From Acidovorax sp. 1608163 (lineage in GTDB: Bacteria; Pseudomonadota; Gammaproteobacteria; Burkholderiales; Burkholderiaceae_C), in NCBI RefSeq assembly GCF_003669015.1, contig NZ_CP033069.1, positions 4,412,501 to 4,476,500 on the forward strand: a stretch of DNA of 64,000 nt, read 5' to 3'. Each line of letters opens with the position of its first letter. Positions within the stretch are counted from its first letter, which is position 1. The position numbers and the translations under genes were made by a program. The notes beneath the pieces are model-generated. The model searched no databases and was not told the DNA's origin. It saw only the letters and a list, made by a program, of their open reading frames with translations. Shown piece by piece: positions 9,177 through 19,157 of this stretch.

Positions 9177-9908
9177 TCAGGCGCGGCGGTCTTGCGACTG
9201 CATATGGCCTGCGGGCAGGTTCAAGCGGCGCGCACGCACCACCTGGTAGGGGCGCAGCACATAGGCCAGCGTGCCAAAGCCGCTCCACACGTGCACCAGA
9301 CGGGTGAACGGGAAGATCAGGAAAATGCTCATGCCCAGGAACATGTGGGCCTTGAAGATCCAGCCGGCTTCGGCCAGCAGCTCCACACCCCCACTGCGGA
9401 AGGTCACCACGCGTTGGCCCCACTCGGCCAGCTTCATCATCATGGAGCCGTCCAGATGCTGGGCCGACAGCGGGATGGTGGCCAGGCCCAGCGCCAGTTG
9501 CAGCCACAGCAGCACCAGGATCAGGATGTCGCTGACCTTGGACGTGGCGCGGATGCGCTCATCCGACAGGCGGCGGTGCAGCAGGATGGACAGGCCGATG
9601 AAGCCCAGCGTGCCCGCAATCCCCCCTGAGACCATGGCCATGAGCTGCTTGGCACCCGCACTCATGAAATGCTCATACAGAAAGTGCGGCGTGAGCATGC
9701 CCACGGTGTGGCCGAAGAACAGGAACAGCACGCCGATGTGGAACAGGTTGCTGCCCCAGCGCAAGCTGCCGGTGCGTAGCAGTTGCGACGAGTCGCTCTT
9801 CCAGGTGTACTGGTCGCGGTCAAACCGCGCCCAGCTGCCAATGAAGAAAACGGCCAGGCAAATGTAGGGATAGATGCCAAACAACAGGGTATCGAGCCAG
9901 GTGGTCAT
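9177..9908 (-). CDS. narI: Respiratory nitrate reductase gamma subunit (cytochrome b)
   Basis: A 243-residue membrane subunit of NarGHI. It takes electrons from quinol and passes them through two b haems to NarH. Five hydrophobic helices are visible, with candidate haem histidines in SNLFHIGVLFLFFGH (residues about 55-67) and WIFKAHMFLGM...RLVHVWS near the C-terminus. The start ATG overlaps the narJ stop by 4 nt (ATGA), showing translational coupling. Length is slightly above the usual 225-235, with a charged tail after the last helix. Identification is secure. Confidence 0.95.
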   Translation of the reverse strand: MTTWLDTLLFGIYPYICLAVFFIGSWARFDRDQYTWKSDSSQLLRTGSLRWGSNLFHIGVLFLFFGHTVGMLTPHFLYEHFMSAGAKQLMAMVSGGIAGTLGFIGLSILLHRRLSDERIRATSKVSDILILVLLWLQLALGLATIPLSAQHLDGSMMMKLAEWGQRVVTFRSGGVELLAEAGWIFKAHMFLGMSIFLIFPFTRLVHVWSGFGTLAYVLRPYQVVRARRLNLPAGHMQSQDRRA

Positions 9909-10606
9909 GCTGAGACTCCTTCTGGTGCCCGCTCGGCGCGGGGGGTACGAACAAAATGCATGGGCTGCGGCTGGTCAGGCTTGGCCTGGCCCTGGGTGCT
10001 GCAACCCCCAAACGCTTCGGGCTCGGCCCACACCTCGTCCATCTCGGGCTCGGGGGTGAGCGCCACCGACTGCACACGCTGGCCCGACACTTCGAGCACG
10101 GCAGCGATCACGCTGGCGTAGGGGCTGTTGCGCGCCACGAGGGCGCTGAACAGTGCGTTGAGGATGTGGGCCATTTCGCCCAGAAACTCCTTGGCCACTT
10201 CGGGCGGCTGGGTGGAGGCGAACTCCAGCACCACCGGCAGGTGGTCGGGCAGCTCGTCGGCCTGGAATTGCAGGCCGGCCTTTTCATAGGTCTGCATCAG
10301 GTCGATGAGCGCCGGTCCGCGGTCGCGCGAGTCGCCGTGCACATGCTCGAACATGTGCAGCGAGGTCTGGCGACCCCGGTCGAAGTTGTCCACGTAGCGG
10401 GCTTCGGCTTCCATCGGGTCGAGTGCAGCAAGGTGCTGGCACACGGCTTCGAGCTCGGCCATGCGTTCGGTGGTCAGAGCCTGCTCTACCTGCAGCGCGT
10501 CGATGAGCTGCGACATCACGCTGCGCAGCTGCGCATCGGGGTAGCTCAGCAGGTAGCCCAGGGCGCGCAGGGTCAGGCGCACAGAGGTCGGGTTCTTCTT
10601 GAACAT
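9905..10606 (-). CDS. narJ: Nitrate reductase assembly chaperone
   Basis: A 233-residue NarJ/NarW-type chaperone that binds apo-NarG and oversees molybdenum cofactor insertion before membrane docking. Typical features are LRALGYLLSYPDAQL at the start, the ARYVDNFDRGRQTSLHMFEHVHGDSRDRG block near residue 85, and PDHLPVVLEF near 135. The start MFKKNPTSV is preceded by AGGAAGGAA. The last 45 residues (Pro/Glu-rich, with a single Cys) are longer than in E. coli NarJ and probably disordered. It sits between narH (22 nt upstream) and narI (4-nt overlap). Confidence 0.95.
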   Translation of the reverse strand: MFKKNPTSVRLTLRALGYLLSYPDAQLRSVMSQLIDALQVEQALTTERMAELEAVCQHLAALDPMEAEARYVDNFDRGRQTSLHMFEHVHGDSRDRGPALIDLMQTYEKAGLQFQADELPDHLPVVLEFASTQPPEVAKEFLGEMAHILNALFSALVARNSPYASVIAAVLEVSGQRVQSVALTPEPEMDEVWAEPEAFGGCSTQGQAKPDQPQPMHFVRTPRAERAPEGVSA

Positions 10607-10628
10607 GGTGATTCCTTCCTGTGTGCGA

Positions 10629-12152
10629 TCAGACCGTGGCCTTGATCGGGATCGTGCGGGGCTTCTTGCCACCGAACATGCTGACCTCGCTGGCGCCGTC
10701 CGAGCAGCCGTTGCCAAACGAGAAGCCGCAGCCGCCCCGGATGTCGAACGCGTTCTCGGCGTATTCGCGATGGGCCGATGGGATGACAAAGCGGTCCTCG
10801 TAATTGGCAATCGCCATCACGTGGTACATCTCCTCGACCTCGGCCATCGACAGGCCCGCCTGCTTGAGAACGGCCAGGTTCTGGCGCTGCTCCACATGCT
10901 TGTCGCGCTGGTAGGTGCGCATGGCCAGCATGCGCTCCAGCGCCCGCACCACGGGGCCGGTGTCACCGGCGGTGAGCAGGTTGGCCAGGTACTGCACAGG
11001 GATGCGCAGCTGCGACACATCGGGGATGTCGCCATTCACGCCCACATGGCCCGCGTTGGCGGCAGCCGTGATGGGCGACAGCGGTGGCACATACCAGACC
11101 ATGGGCAGCGTGCGGTACTCGGGGTGCAGCGGCAGGGCCACCTTCCATTGCACGGCCATCTTGTAGACGGGGCTGTTGCGGGCAGCGTCCATCCAGCTGT
11201 CCGGGATGCCGTCGATGCGGGCCTGCTTGATCACGTCCGGGTCGTTCGGGTCCAGGAAGATGTCGAGCTGGGCCTGGTACAGGTCGCGGTCACGCTCCAC
11301 GCTGGCGGCTTCCTGGATGCGGTCTGCGTCGTACAGCAGCACACCCAGGTAGCGGATACGGCCCACGCAGGTCTCGGAGCACACGGTCGGCTGGCCCGCT
11401 TCGATGCGGGGATAGCAGAAGATGCACTTCTCGGCCTTGCCTGATTGCCAGTTGTAGTAGATCTTCTTGTAGGGGCAGCCCGAGACGCACATGCGCCAGC
11501 CACGGCACTTGTCCTGGTCGATCAGCACGATGCCATCTTCCTCGCGCTTGTAGATCGAGCCGCTGGGGCACGATGCCACGCACGCCGGGTTCAGGCAGTG
11601 CTCGCACAAGCGCGGCAGGTACATCATGAAGGTGTTCTCGAACTGGCCGTAGATGTCCTTTTGCACATCGTCGAAGTTCTTGTCCTTGCTGCGCTTGCTG
11701 AACTCGCCGCCCAGGATTTCTTCCCAGTTCGGGCCCCACTCGATCTTCTCCATGCGCTTGCCGGTGATCAGGCTGCGCGGGCGGGCCGTGGGTGCGGCCT
11801 TGGTTTCAGGGGCGGACTGCAGGTGGTCGTAGTCGAACGTGAAGGGCTCGTAGTAGTCGTCGATCTGCGGCAGGTTGGGGTTGGCAAAGATGCGCATGAG
11901 CAGCTTCCACTTGCCGCCCTGGCGGGGCGCGATGGAGCCGTCAGGGTTGCGTACCCAGCCACCGTTCCAGCGGTCCTGGTTTTCCCATTCCTTGGGGTAG
12001 CCAATGCCGGGCTTGGTTTCGACGTTGTTGAACCAGGCGTATTCCACCCCGGGGCGGCTGGTCCAGACGTTCTTGCAGGTGACGGAACAGGTGTGGCAAC
12101 CAATGCACTTGTCCAGGTTCAGCACCATGCCGATTTGTGCGCGAATTTTCAT
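10629..12152 (-). CDS. narH: Respiratory nitrate reductase beta subunit (Fe-S)
   Basis: A 507-residue electron-transfer subunit carrying four iron-sulfur clusters between NarI haems and NarG. The cysteine groups are all visible: CIGCHTCSVTCKNVW near residue 16, CEHCLNPACVASCPSG near 184, CRGWRMCVSGCPYKK near 217 (the Trp in place of Cys makes this one the [3Fe-4S] centre, as in E. coli), and CIFCYPRIEAGQPTVCSETC near 244. The start MKIRAQIGMV has AAGGAG upstream; a longer open frame reaching into narG is a shadow. It lies 23 nt after narG. Full length for the family. Confidence 0.96.
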   Translation of the reverse strand: MKIRAQIGMVLNLDKCIGCHTCSVTCKNVWTSRPGVEYAWFNNVETKPGIGYPKEWENQDRWNGGWVRNPDGSIAPRQGGKWKLLMRIFANPNLPQIDDYYEPFTFDYDHLQSAPETKAAPTARPRSLITGKRMEKIEWGPNWEEILGGEFSKRSKDKNFDDVQKDIYGQFENTFMMYLPRLCEHCLNPACVASCPSGSIYKREEDGIVLIDQDKCRGWRMCVSGCPYKKIYYNWQSGKAEKCIFCYPRIEAGQPTVCSETCVGRIRYLGVLLYDADRIQEAASVERDRDLYQAQLDIFLDPNDPDVIKQARIDGIPDSWMDAARNSPVYKMAVQWKVALPLHPEYRTLPMVWYVPPLSPITAAANAGHVGVNGDIPDVSQLRIPVQYLANLLTAGDTGPVVRALERMLAMRTYQRDKHVEQRQNLAVLKQAGLSMAEVEEMYHVMAIANYEDRFVIPSAHREYAENAFDIRGGCGFSFGNGCSDGASEVSMFGGKKPRTIPIKATV

Positions 12153-12175
12153 CGTGTTTCTCCTTGTCTTCGGCT

Positions 12176-15100
12176 TCAGGCGTGGTGGGCCGATGCGGGG
12201 GCTTCGTCGTCGAGCCAGTCCACGCGGTCCATCTTGCGCACCAGCACGAACTCGTCGCGGTTGGTGCCGATGGTTCCGTAGTAGTTGAAGCCGTAGCTGT
12301 ACTGTGCGTAGCCACCAATCATGTGGGTGGGCTTGAGCACGATGCGCGTGACCGAGTTGTGGATACCGCCACGGGTGCCGGTGATCTCGGAGCCGGGGGT
12401 GTTGATGATCTTCTCTTGCGAGTGGTACATCATCACCATGCCGGGGTTCACACGCTGGCTCACCACCGCGCGGGCCGCAATGGCGCCGTTGGAGTTGAAG
12501 AGCTCGACCCAGTCGTTGTCCACGATGCCAGCAACCTTGGCGTCGTCTTCGCTCAGCCACACCACCGAGCCGCCCCGATTCAGGGTAAGCATCATCAGGT
12601 TGTCGCTGTACGTGCTGTGGATGCCCCACTTCTGGTGCGGCGTGATGAAGTTCAGCTGGATCTCTTTGTTGCCGTTGGGCTTCTTGCCTTCGACTTCGTG
12701 CAGCGTCTTCAGGTGCACCGGTGGGCGGTAGCTCACAAAGCCTTCGCCGAAGTCACGCATCCACGGGTGGTCCTGGTAGAACTGCTGGCGGCCCGTGAGC
12801 GTGCGCCATGGGATGTACTCGTGCACATTGGTGTAGCCCGCGTTGTAGCTGACCTTCTCGCTTTCCAGGCCCGACCAGGTGGGCGAGCTGATGATCTTGC
12901 GCGGCTGCGCCTGGATGTCGCGGAAGCGGATCTTCTCGTCCTCGCGGTGCAGCGCCAGGTGCACGTGGTCGCGCCCGGTCTGCTTGCCCAGGGCCTCCCA
13001 GGCCTTGCAGGCCACATGGCCGTTGGTCTCAGGCGCCAGCATCATCACCACTTCGGTGGCGTCGATGTCGGTCACGATGCGGGGCATGCCCTGCGTCACG
13101 CCCTCTTCCTTCACACGGCCGTTCAGGTCGCCCAGCTGGCCGACTTCGGTCTGCGTGTTCCAGCCGATGCCCTTGCCGCCGTTGCCGGCCTTGTCCATCA
13201 AGGGGCCCAGGGCGGTGAAGCGCTTGTACAGGTTGGGGTAGTCGCGCTCGACCACGGTGACCTGCGGCGCGGTCTTGCCGGGGATGAGTTCGCACTCGCC
13301 CTTCTTCCAGTCGCGCACGCCATAAGGCTGGGCCATTTCACCGGGGGTGTCGTGCATGATGGGCGTGAGCACCACGTCCTTCTCGACGCCCAGATGGCCC
13401 ACGCTGACCTCGCTCACGGCCTTGGCGAAACCCTTGTAGATCTCCCAGTCGCTCTTGGCCTGCCAGGCAGGGTCTACCGCTGTGGACAGCGGATGGATGA
13501 AGGGGTGCATGTCGCTGGTGTTGAGATCGTTCTTCTCATACCAGGTGGCCGTGGGCAGCACGATGTCGGAGTACAGGCAGGTGGTGCTCATGCGGAAGTC
13601 GAGCGTGACCAGCAGGTCCAGCTTGCCTTCGGGCGCATTGGCGTGCCACTGCACTTCCTCGGGCTTGGCTTCGTCCTTGCCCAGGTCCTTGCCCTGCACG
13701 CCGTGGGTGGTGCCCAGCAGGTGCTTGAGGAAGTATTCATGCCCCTTGCCCGACGAGCCCAGGATGTTGGAGCGCCACACGAACATGTTGCGCGGCCAGT
13801 TGTCGGGATGGTCCGGGTCCTCGCAGCTCATCGTGAGGCTGCCGTTCTTGAGCGACTCCACCACGTAGTCTTTGGCGTCCATGCCCTTCGCCGCAGCATC
13901 CTTGGCCACCTGCATCGGGTTGGTCTTGAGCTGGGGCGCCGAAGGCAGCCAGCCCATGCGCTCGGCGCGCACGTTGTAGTCGATCTGGGCGCCGTGGTAG
14001 GCGCTGGCGTCGGCCAGGGGCGAGAGGATTTCTTCCATGCCCAGCTTCTCGTAGCGCCACTGGTCGGTGTGGGCGTAGAAGAAGCTCGTGCTGTTCATCT
14101 GGCGGGGGGGCGGATCCAGTCCAGCGCAAAGGCCAGAGCGGTCCAGCCGGTCTGGGGCCGCAGCTTTTCCTGGCCCACATAGTGGGCCCAGCCGCCACCG
14201 CTCTGGCCAATACAGCCGCACAGCATCAGCATGTTGATGATGCCGCGGTAGTTCATGTCGCAGTGGTACCAGTGGTTCATCGCCGCGCCGATGATCACCA
14301 TGGATTTGCCATGCGTCTTGTCGGCGTTGTCGGCGAACTGGCGCGCCACGGTAATGATCTGGTCGCGCGGCACGCCCGTGATCTTTTCCTGCCAGGCAGG
14401 GGTGTAAGGGCGGTCGGCGTCGTAGCTGCCGCCGGGCTCTTCACCGGGCAGGCCCCGGTCGATGCCGTAGTTGGCGGCCAGCAGGTCGAACACCGTGGCG
14501 ACCATCACGCGGCCTTGGGCTTCGTGGCCGGACAGCTCCAGGTGCGTCACGGGCACGGGGCGCACCATCACGTCGCTGCCTTGCTCGTTGGCCGTGAAGT
14601 TGGGCGACTGCACGCCGCCGAAGTACGGGAAGGCCACCTTGGCCACTTCGTGCGTCTGTGCGCCGTCTTCGATCACCGACAGCTTGAGCTTGACGGTGTT
14701 GCCCGTGCGGGCTTCCTTGTTCTCCAGGTTCCACAGGCCCTGGTCGGCGCGGCCATCGGCGCCCCAGCGAAAACCAATGGAGCCGTTGGGCAGCGTGACT
14801 TGGCCCAGTTCGTCGTAGCCCACGGTCTTCCAGTCGGGGTTGTTCGACTGGTCAAGCTGGCCTGGGAAATCGCTGGCACGCACATAGCGGTCGGGCACCA
14901 TGGCCTTGCTGCCATCGGGCAGCGTCTTTTCCTTGAGCACCACCAAGAGCGGCAGGTCGGTGTAGCGGCGTGCGTAGTCGTCGAAGTAGGTGCTGCGGCC
15001 CTTGCCACCGTCCTTGAAGTAAAACTCTTTCAGGATCACATGGCCCATGGCCATGGCCACGGCAGCGTCGGTGCCCTGCTTGGGGTGCATCCACAGATCG

Positions 15101-15975
15101 CCCAGCTTGGCCACTTCGGAATAGTCGGGTGTGATGGACACGACCTTGGTGCCCTTGTAGCGCACCTCGGTCAAAAAGTGCGCATCGGGCGTGCGTGTCT
15201 GGGGCACGTTGGAACCCCAGGCAATGATGTACGAGCTGTTGTACCAGTCGGCCGACTCGGGCACGTCGGTCTGCTCGCCCCACACCTGCGGGCTGGAGGG
15301 AGGCAGGTCGCAGTACCAGTCGTAGAAGCTCATGCACACGCCACCGATCAGGCTCAGGTAGCGCGAGCCTGCGGCATACGAAATCATCGACATCGCCGGG
15401 ATGGGCGAGAAGCCGATGATGCGGTCAGGGCCGTGCTTCTTGATCGTGTAGACATTGGCCGCAGCGATCATCTGGTTGACTTCGTCCCAGGTGCTGCGCA
15501 CAAAGCCGCCCAGGCCGCGCTGCTTTTGCCATTCGCGCTTGGAGGCATCGTTTTCGACAATGCTGGCCCAGGCGTCCACGGGGCTCTTGGCCAGGGCAAT
15601 GGCGGCGCGCCAGTGTTTGAGCAGGCGGCCGCGCACCATGGGGTACTTCACGCGGTTGGCGCTGTACAGGTACCAGCTGTAGCTGGCGCCGCGTGCGCAG
15701 CCACGGGGTTCGTGGTTGGGCAGGTCGGGACGGGTGCGGGGGTAGTCGGTCTGCTGGGTTTCCCAGGTCACGATGCCGCCCTTGACGTAAATCTTCCACG
15801 AGCAGGAGCCCGTGCAGTTCACGCCGTGGGTGGAGCGCACGATCTTGTCGTGCGCCCAACGGTCGCGGTAGGCGTCTTCCCAGGTACGGTCTTCGCCGTT
15901 GGTTTCGCCGTGGCCTTGGGCGAAGGTCTCGCGGGGCTGCGAGAAGTACGTGAGGCGATCCAGAAAATGGCTCAT
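12176..15975 (-). pseudogene. narG: Respiratory nitrate reductase alpha subunit, split by a frameshift
   Basis: NarG reduces nitrate to nitrite at a molybdo-bis-MGD centre. Residues 1-620 are clear: HGVNCTGSCSWKIYV (FS0 cluster His/Cys), GCARGASYSWYLYS, and YNSSYIIAWGSN with the candidate Mo-binding Asp just upstream. The frame ends at 14095 in WIRPPAR, while the continuation MNSTSFFYAHTDQWRYEK...WLPSAPQLKTNP is in the next frame. The junction is a run of seven C on the coding strand (14104-14110); eight would give WIRPPRQMNST, which aligns with E. coli WQRPARHMNST. Repaired, the protein is about 1,266 residues, a normal length. Since every other nar gene is intact, I think a sequencing contraction or a reversible slip is likelier than decay. 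Confidence 0.93.
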
Positions 15976-16023
15976 CGGGGGCTCCTTGTTCTATAGGGGG
16001 TGTGCGGACAGCTCAGGCGGCCA

Positions 16024-17433
16024 TCAGCAAGGCATCTCGGCGTTCTTGCGCGCGTAGTACCACCAGGTGACGACGATGCAGACGGCATAGAAGACTGCAA
16101 AGCACCACAGCGCGGCATTGGGGGTGCCCGTCAGGGCGATGGAGCTGCCATAGCTCTTGGGAATGAAGAACCCGCCGTAGGCAGCCATGGCGGCCGTGAA
16201 GCCGAGCGTGGCGGCACCCAGGGTGTTGCCTTCCTTGTTGGCCTGGGCCACGGCAGCAGGGTCGTGCTTGTCCACGCCACGCAGGGCCTCGGTCAGGAAG
16301 ATCACAGGGATCATGCGGAAGGTGGAACCGTTGCCAATGCCGGTGGTGAGGAACAGCACCAGGAAGCACACGAAGAAGCCAGAGAACTGCCCTTCGTTGC
16401 CTGCGGAGGGCAAGAACACCGTAACGCCCATCACGGCGATGGCCATGACGATGAAGTTCCACAGCGTGACGCGCGCGCCGCCGAGCTTGTCAGCCAGCCA
16501 GCCGCCAAAGGGGCGGATCACAGCGCCCACCAGCGGGCCCAACCAGGCGTAGGCCAGTGGGTTGATGTTGGGAAACTGGCTCTTGATGAGCAGCGGGAAG
16601 CCTGCTGCATAGCCGATGAACGAGCCGAAGGTGCCCAGGTACAGCACGCACATCAGCCAGTTGTGCTTGCGGCGGAAGATGGCGGCCTGCGCAGCAAACG
16701 AGGCGCGGGCGTCGGCAATGTCGTTCATGCCGAACCATGCGGCCAGGGCCGTGACGGCAATCCATGGCACCCAGATGAAGGCCGCGTTTTGCGTCCAGAC
16801 CTGCACGGTCTGGCCATTCTTCACGATGGTCTGGCCTTCGCCACCAAAGATGCCGAAGATGCCGGCTGTGACGACCAGCGGGCTCAGGAACTGCACCACC
16901 GACACGCCCAGGTTGCCCAGGCCGGCATTCACGCCCAGCGCCGAGCCCTTGCGTTCCTTCGGAAAGAAGAAGCTGATGTTGGCCATGCTGGAGCTGAAGT
17001 TGCCGCCGCCCAAGCCGCACAGCAGCGCCAGGATGAGCATGGTGGGGTAGGCCGTGGTGTTGTCCTGCACCGCAAAGCCGATGCCGATGGCGGGGATCAG
17101 CAGCGAGGCGGTGGAGATCGCCGTCCAGCGGCGGCCACCGACCAGCGGCACCATGAACGAATAGAAGATGCGCAGCGTGGCGCCCGAGAGCGCTGGCGCT
17201 GCGGCCAGCCAGAACAGCTGGTTGGTCGAATACTTGAACCCGAGGCCCGGCAGGCTCACAGCGACCACGCTCCAGACCTGCCAGATGGCAAAGGCCAGAA
17301 ACAGCGCGGGCACCGAGATCCACAGGTTGAGCTTGGCGACGGCTTCGCCTTCGCGCTCCCAGAAATTCTTGTCCTCTGGTGTCCAGAGGGTGAGCAGACG
17401 CCCCTGGCGCCCGCTGGTGGTGGTGGCAGACAT
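16024..17433 (-). CDS. narK2: Nitrate/nitrite transporter, NarK2 type
   Basis: A 469-residue major facilitator protein with twelve hydrophobic segments and the NarK glycine signatures GLGGGNFSSSMANISFFFP and GNEG..TTGIGNGSTFRMIPV. It belongs to the longer NarK2 type thought to exchange nitrate for nitrite. In Paracoccus and Pseudomonas such proteins pair with, or are fused to, NarK1. I start at MSATTTSGRQGR (AGGAACC upstream); an earlier in-frame ATG would add 18 residues and overlap narK1. It lies between narK1 (19 nt) and narG (48 nt), so it is part of one transport-plus-reductase transcript. Confidence 0.92.
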   Translation of the reverse strand: MSATTTSGRQGRLLTLWTPEDKNFWEREGEAVAKLNLWISVPALFLAFAIWQVWSVVAVSLPGLGFKYSTNQLFWLAAAPALSGATLRIFYSFMVPLVGGRRWTAISTASLLIPAIGIGFAVQDNTTAYPTMLILALLCGLGGGNFSSSMANISFFFPKERKGSALGVNAGLGNLGVSVVQFLSPLVVTAGIFGIFGGEGQTIVKNGQTVQVWTQNAAFIWVPWIAVTALAAWFGMNDIADARASFAAQAAIFRRKHNWLMCVLYLGTFGSFIGYAAGFPLLIKSQFPNINPLAYAWLGPLVGAVIRPFGGWLADKLGGARVTLWNFIVMAIAVMGVTVFLPSAGNEGQFSGFFVCFLVLFLTTGIGNGSTFRMIPVIFLTEALRGVDKHDPAAVAQANKEGNTLGAATLGFTAAMAAYGGFFIPKSYGSSIALTGTPNAALWCFAVFYAVCIVVTWWYYARKNAEMPC

Positions 17434-17452
17434 GGTGAGGTTCCTAGAAAAA

Positions 17453-18742
17453 TCAGCGGTTACCGGCTGGGGCGGTACCTTGTGCACCCATGACGCGGGT
17501 GTTGCGCACTTCGGTGAAGTACATCCAGATGAGCGAGACCCACACCACGCCGTACATCAACATGAAGGCGCTGGAGCGGATGCCGGTGAGGTCCATCAGC
17601 AGGCCAAACAGAATGGGCAGGATGAAGCCACCCATGCCGCCAGCCAGCCCGACGATGCCGCTGATCGTTCCGATGTTCTGGGGGTAGTCGTTGCTGATGT
17701 ACTTGAAGACGCTGGCCTTACCAAAGGCCCAGCAGATGCCCAGCAGGAACATGAGGCCGGTGAAGACATACACGTTCAGGCCCAGGTGGAAGGTCTTGGC
17801 GCCGTTGACGGTGAGGATGGTGAAGTCGGTCTGCGGATAGCTCAGCAGGAACAGGCAGATCCAGCTCACCCACATCACCCACCAGGTCACGCTGTGGGCG
17901 CCGTACTTGTCAGACAGCACGCCGCCGATGGCGCGCAGCACACCGCCAGGCAGCGAGAAGCAGGCAGCGAGCAGGGCAGCGACGCGGATGTCCAGGCCGA
18001 ACTCGCCCACGTAGTACTGCACCATCCACAGCGACAGCGCCACGTAGCCGCCGAACACGATGCTGTAGTACTGGCAGTACTTGAGCACCTTGGGGTCCTT
18101 GAGCGCCTTGAGCTGGTCGGTGAACTTGACGTTGCTGGCCACCAGGTGGGAAGGATCGCTGTGGCTAAAGAACCAGAACAGCACCAGCGTGCCCAGCATG
18201 ATCGCGGCGTACACCTGCGGCACCATGGTCCAGCCAAAGGCCACCAGGATCACAGGCGCCACGAACTTGTTGACGGCCGCACCCGAGTTGCCTGCGCCGT
18301 ACACGCCCATGGCTGTGCCCTGACGCTCCCTAGGGAACCAGCGCGCCACATACGGCGTGCCCACCGAGAACGAGCCCCCCGCCAAACCCACGAACAGGCC
18401 GATGGTGAGGAAGTGCCAGTATTCGGTGGCGTAGCTCATCATCCAGATGGCAGGCACGGTGGTGGCCATCACAGCGGCCATCACGATGCGGCCGCCGAAC
18501 TTGTCGGTCCAGATGCCCAGCGGCACCCGCACCAGCGAGCCCGTAAGCACGGGCATGGACATGAGCAACCCGAACTGCGTGGAGTTCAGGTTGAGCATCT
18601 TTTTGATGGGGATCCCGATGACGCCGAACATCATCCAGACCATAAAGCAGACCGTGAAGGCGAAAGTACTGACGATCAGTACCGACCAAGCCTGACGGGT
18701 GCGCTGTGGGCTGTTGCCCGAGGGCAAAGTGGTTTGTGCCAT
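17453..18742 (-). CDS. narK1: Nitrate transporter, NarK1 type
   Basis: A 429-residue major facilitator protein of the shorter NarK1 type, regarded as a proton-coupled nitrate importer that starts respiration before nitrite accumulates. Visible motifs: LVRVPLGIWTDKFGGRIV (MFS loop 2-3), GLFVGLAGGSFSVGTPYVARWFP (nitrate signature) and GIVGLAGGMGGFILPI. The start MAQTTLPSGNS is chosen over an upstream ATG because AGGA sits at a usable distance and the alternative adds a charged 11-residue leader. It is the first gene of the narK1K2GHJI transcript, so the 415-base gap upstream should hold the main promoter. Confidence 0.92.
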   Translation of the reverse strand: MAQTTLPSGNSPQRTRQAWSVLIVSTFAFTVCFMVWMMFGVIGIPIKKMLNLNSTQFGLLMSMPVLTGSLVRVPLGIWTDKFGGRIVMAAVMATTVPAIWMMSYATEYWHFLTIGLFVGLAGGSFSVGTPYVARWFPRERQGTAMGVYGAGNSGAAVNKFVAPVILVAFGWTMVPQVYAAIMLGTLVLFWFFSHSDPSHLVASNVKFTDQLKALKDPKVLKYCQYYSIVFGGYVALSLWMVQYYVGEFGLDIRVAALLAACFSLPGGVLRAIGGVLSDKYGAHSVTWWVMWVSWICLFLLSYPQTDFTILTVNGAKTFHLGLNVYVFTGLMFLLGICWAFGKASVFKYISNDYPQNIGTISGIVGLAGGMGGFILPILFGLLMDLTGIRSSAFMLMYGVVWVSLIWMYFTEVRNTRVMGAQGTAPAGNR

Positions 18743-19157
18743 GGCGCTAGTCCTCTCGTATTGGATGACAGGCATCGTCCCTCTTATCGGGGAGCTTGCC
18801 CATCCTTCGCTAGAACGTGTCTGGCACGGCAGAGGGAGTAGTCACACGGGGAGCACCATCGTTCGAAAGAACTATGGCCTTTGGCAAGAGCAGCCGCGAA
18901 GCACACGGAAGATCAACAGGGCGGTTTATAGCGAACTATCTTGACAACATCAAGACACTGCAAATTCAGGAGCACCTCACGCCTATGAGGCGCCACTCTT
19001 CAATAAGAAGTAGCTTCCATCGCCCGTAAAACAAGCGCAAACAGCTCTCATTTTGAGAGCATTCAAATCTTGGAGGGAGAGGTCCAGCAGATCGGCCCGC
19101 ACTGAGCGGCACACCCGCTGCGAGCTGCGTGGCGGCATGGGGCCGATGGCCCCAGAG
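18743..19157. promoter_or_regulatory. Intergenic region upstream of narK1 (probable nar promoter)
   Basis: A 415-base gap between narK1 and narL with no convincing gene. It should carry the promoter of the narK1K2GHJI transcript. It contains the palindrome described separately at 18940-18954 and, on the minus strand, a TATAAA at 18930-18925, but the two are spaced about 20 bp centre to centre, less than a class II FNR promoter needs. I could not place NarL heptamers with confidence. AT content rises around 18890-19060 compared with the flanking genes, as expected for a promoter. Confidence 0.55.
18940..18954. promoter_or_regulatory. Palindrome CTTGACAACATCAAG, FNR/Dnr-like but short-spaced
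   Basis: Near-perfect dyad with half-sites TTGAC and ATCAA separated by 3 nt, whereas FNR-type sites (TTGAT-N4-ATCAA) have 4. It lies about 200 bp upstream of the narK1 start. It could be a variant Crp/Fnr-family operator or a coincidence; the spacing argues against a normal FNR site. Confidence 0.35.

Noticed and set aside
12137..14182. 681-codon plus-strand frame opposite narG
   Set aside because: Val/His/Leu-rich shadow of narG; narG motifs are unambiguous on the other strand.
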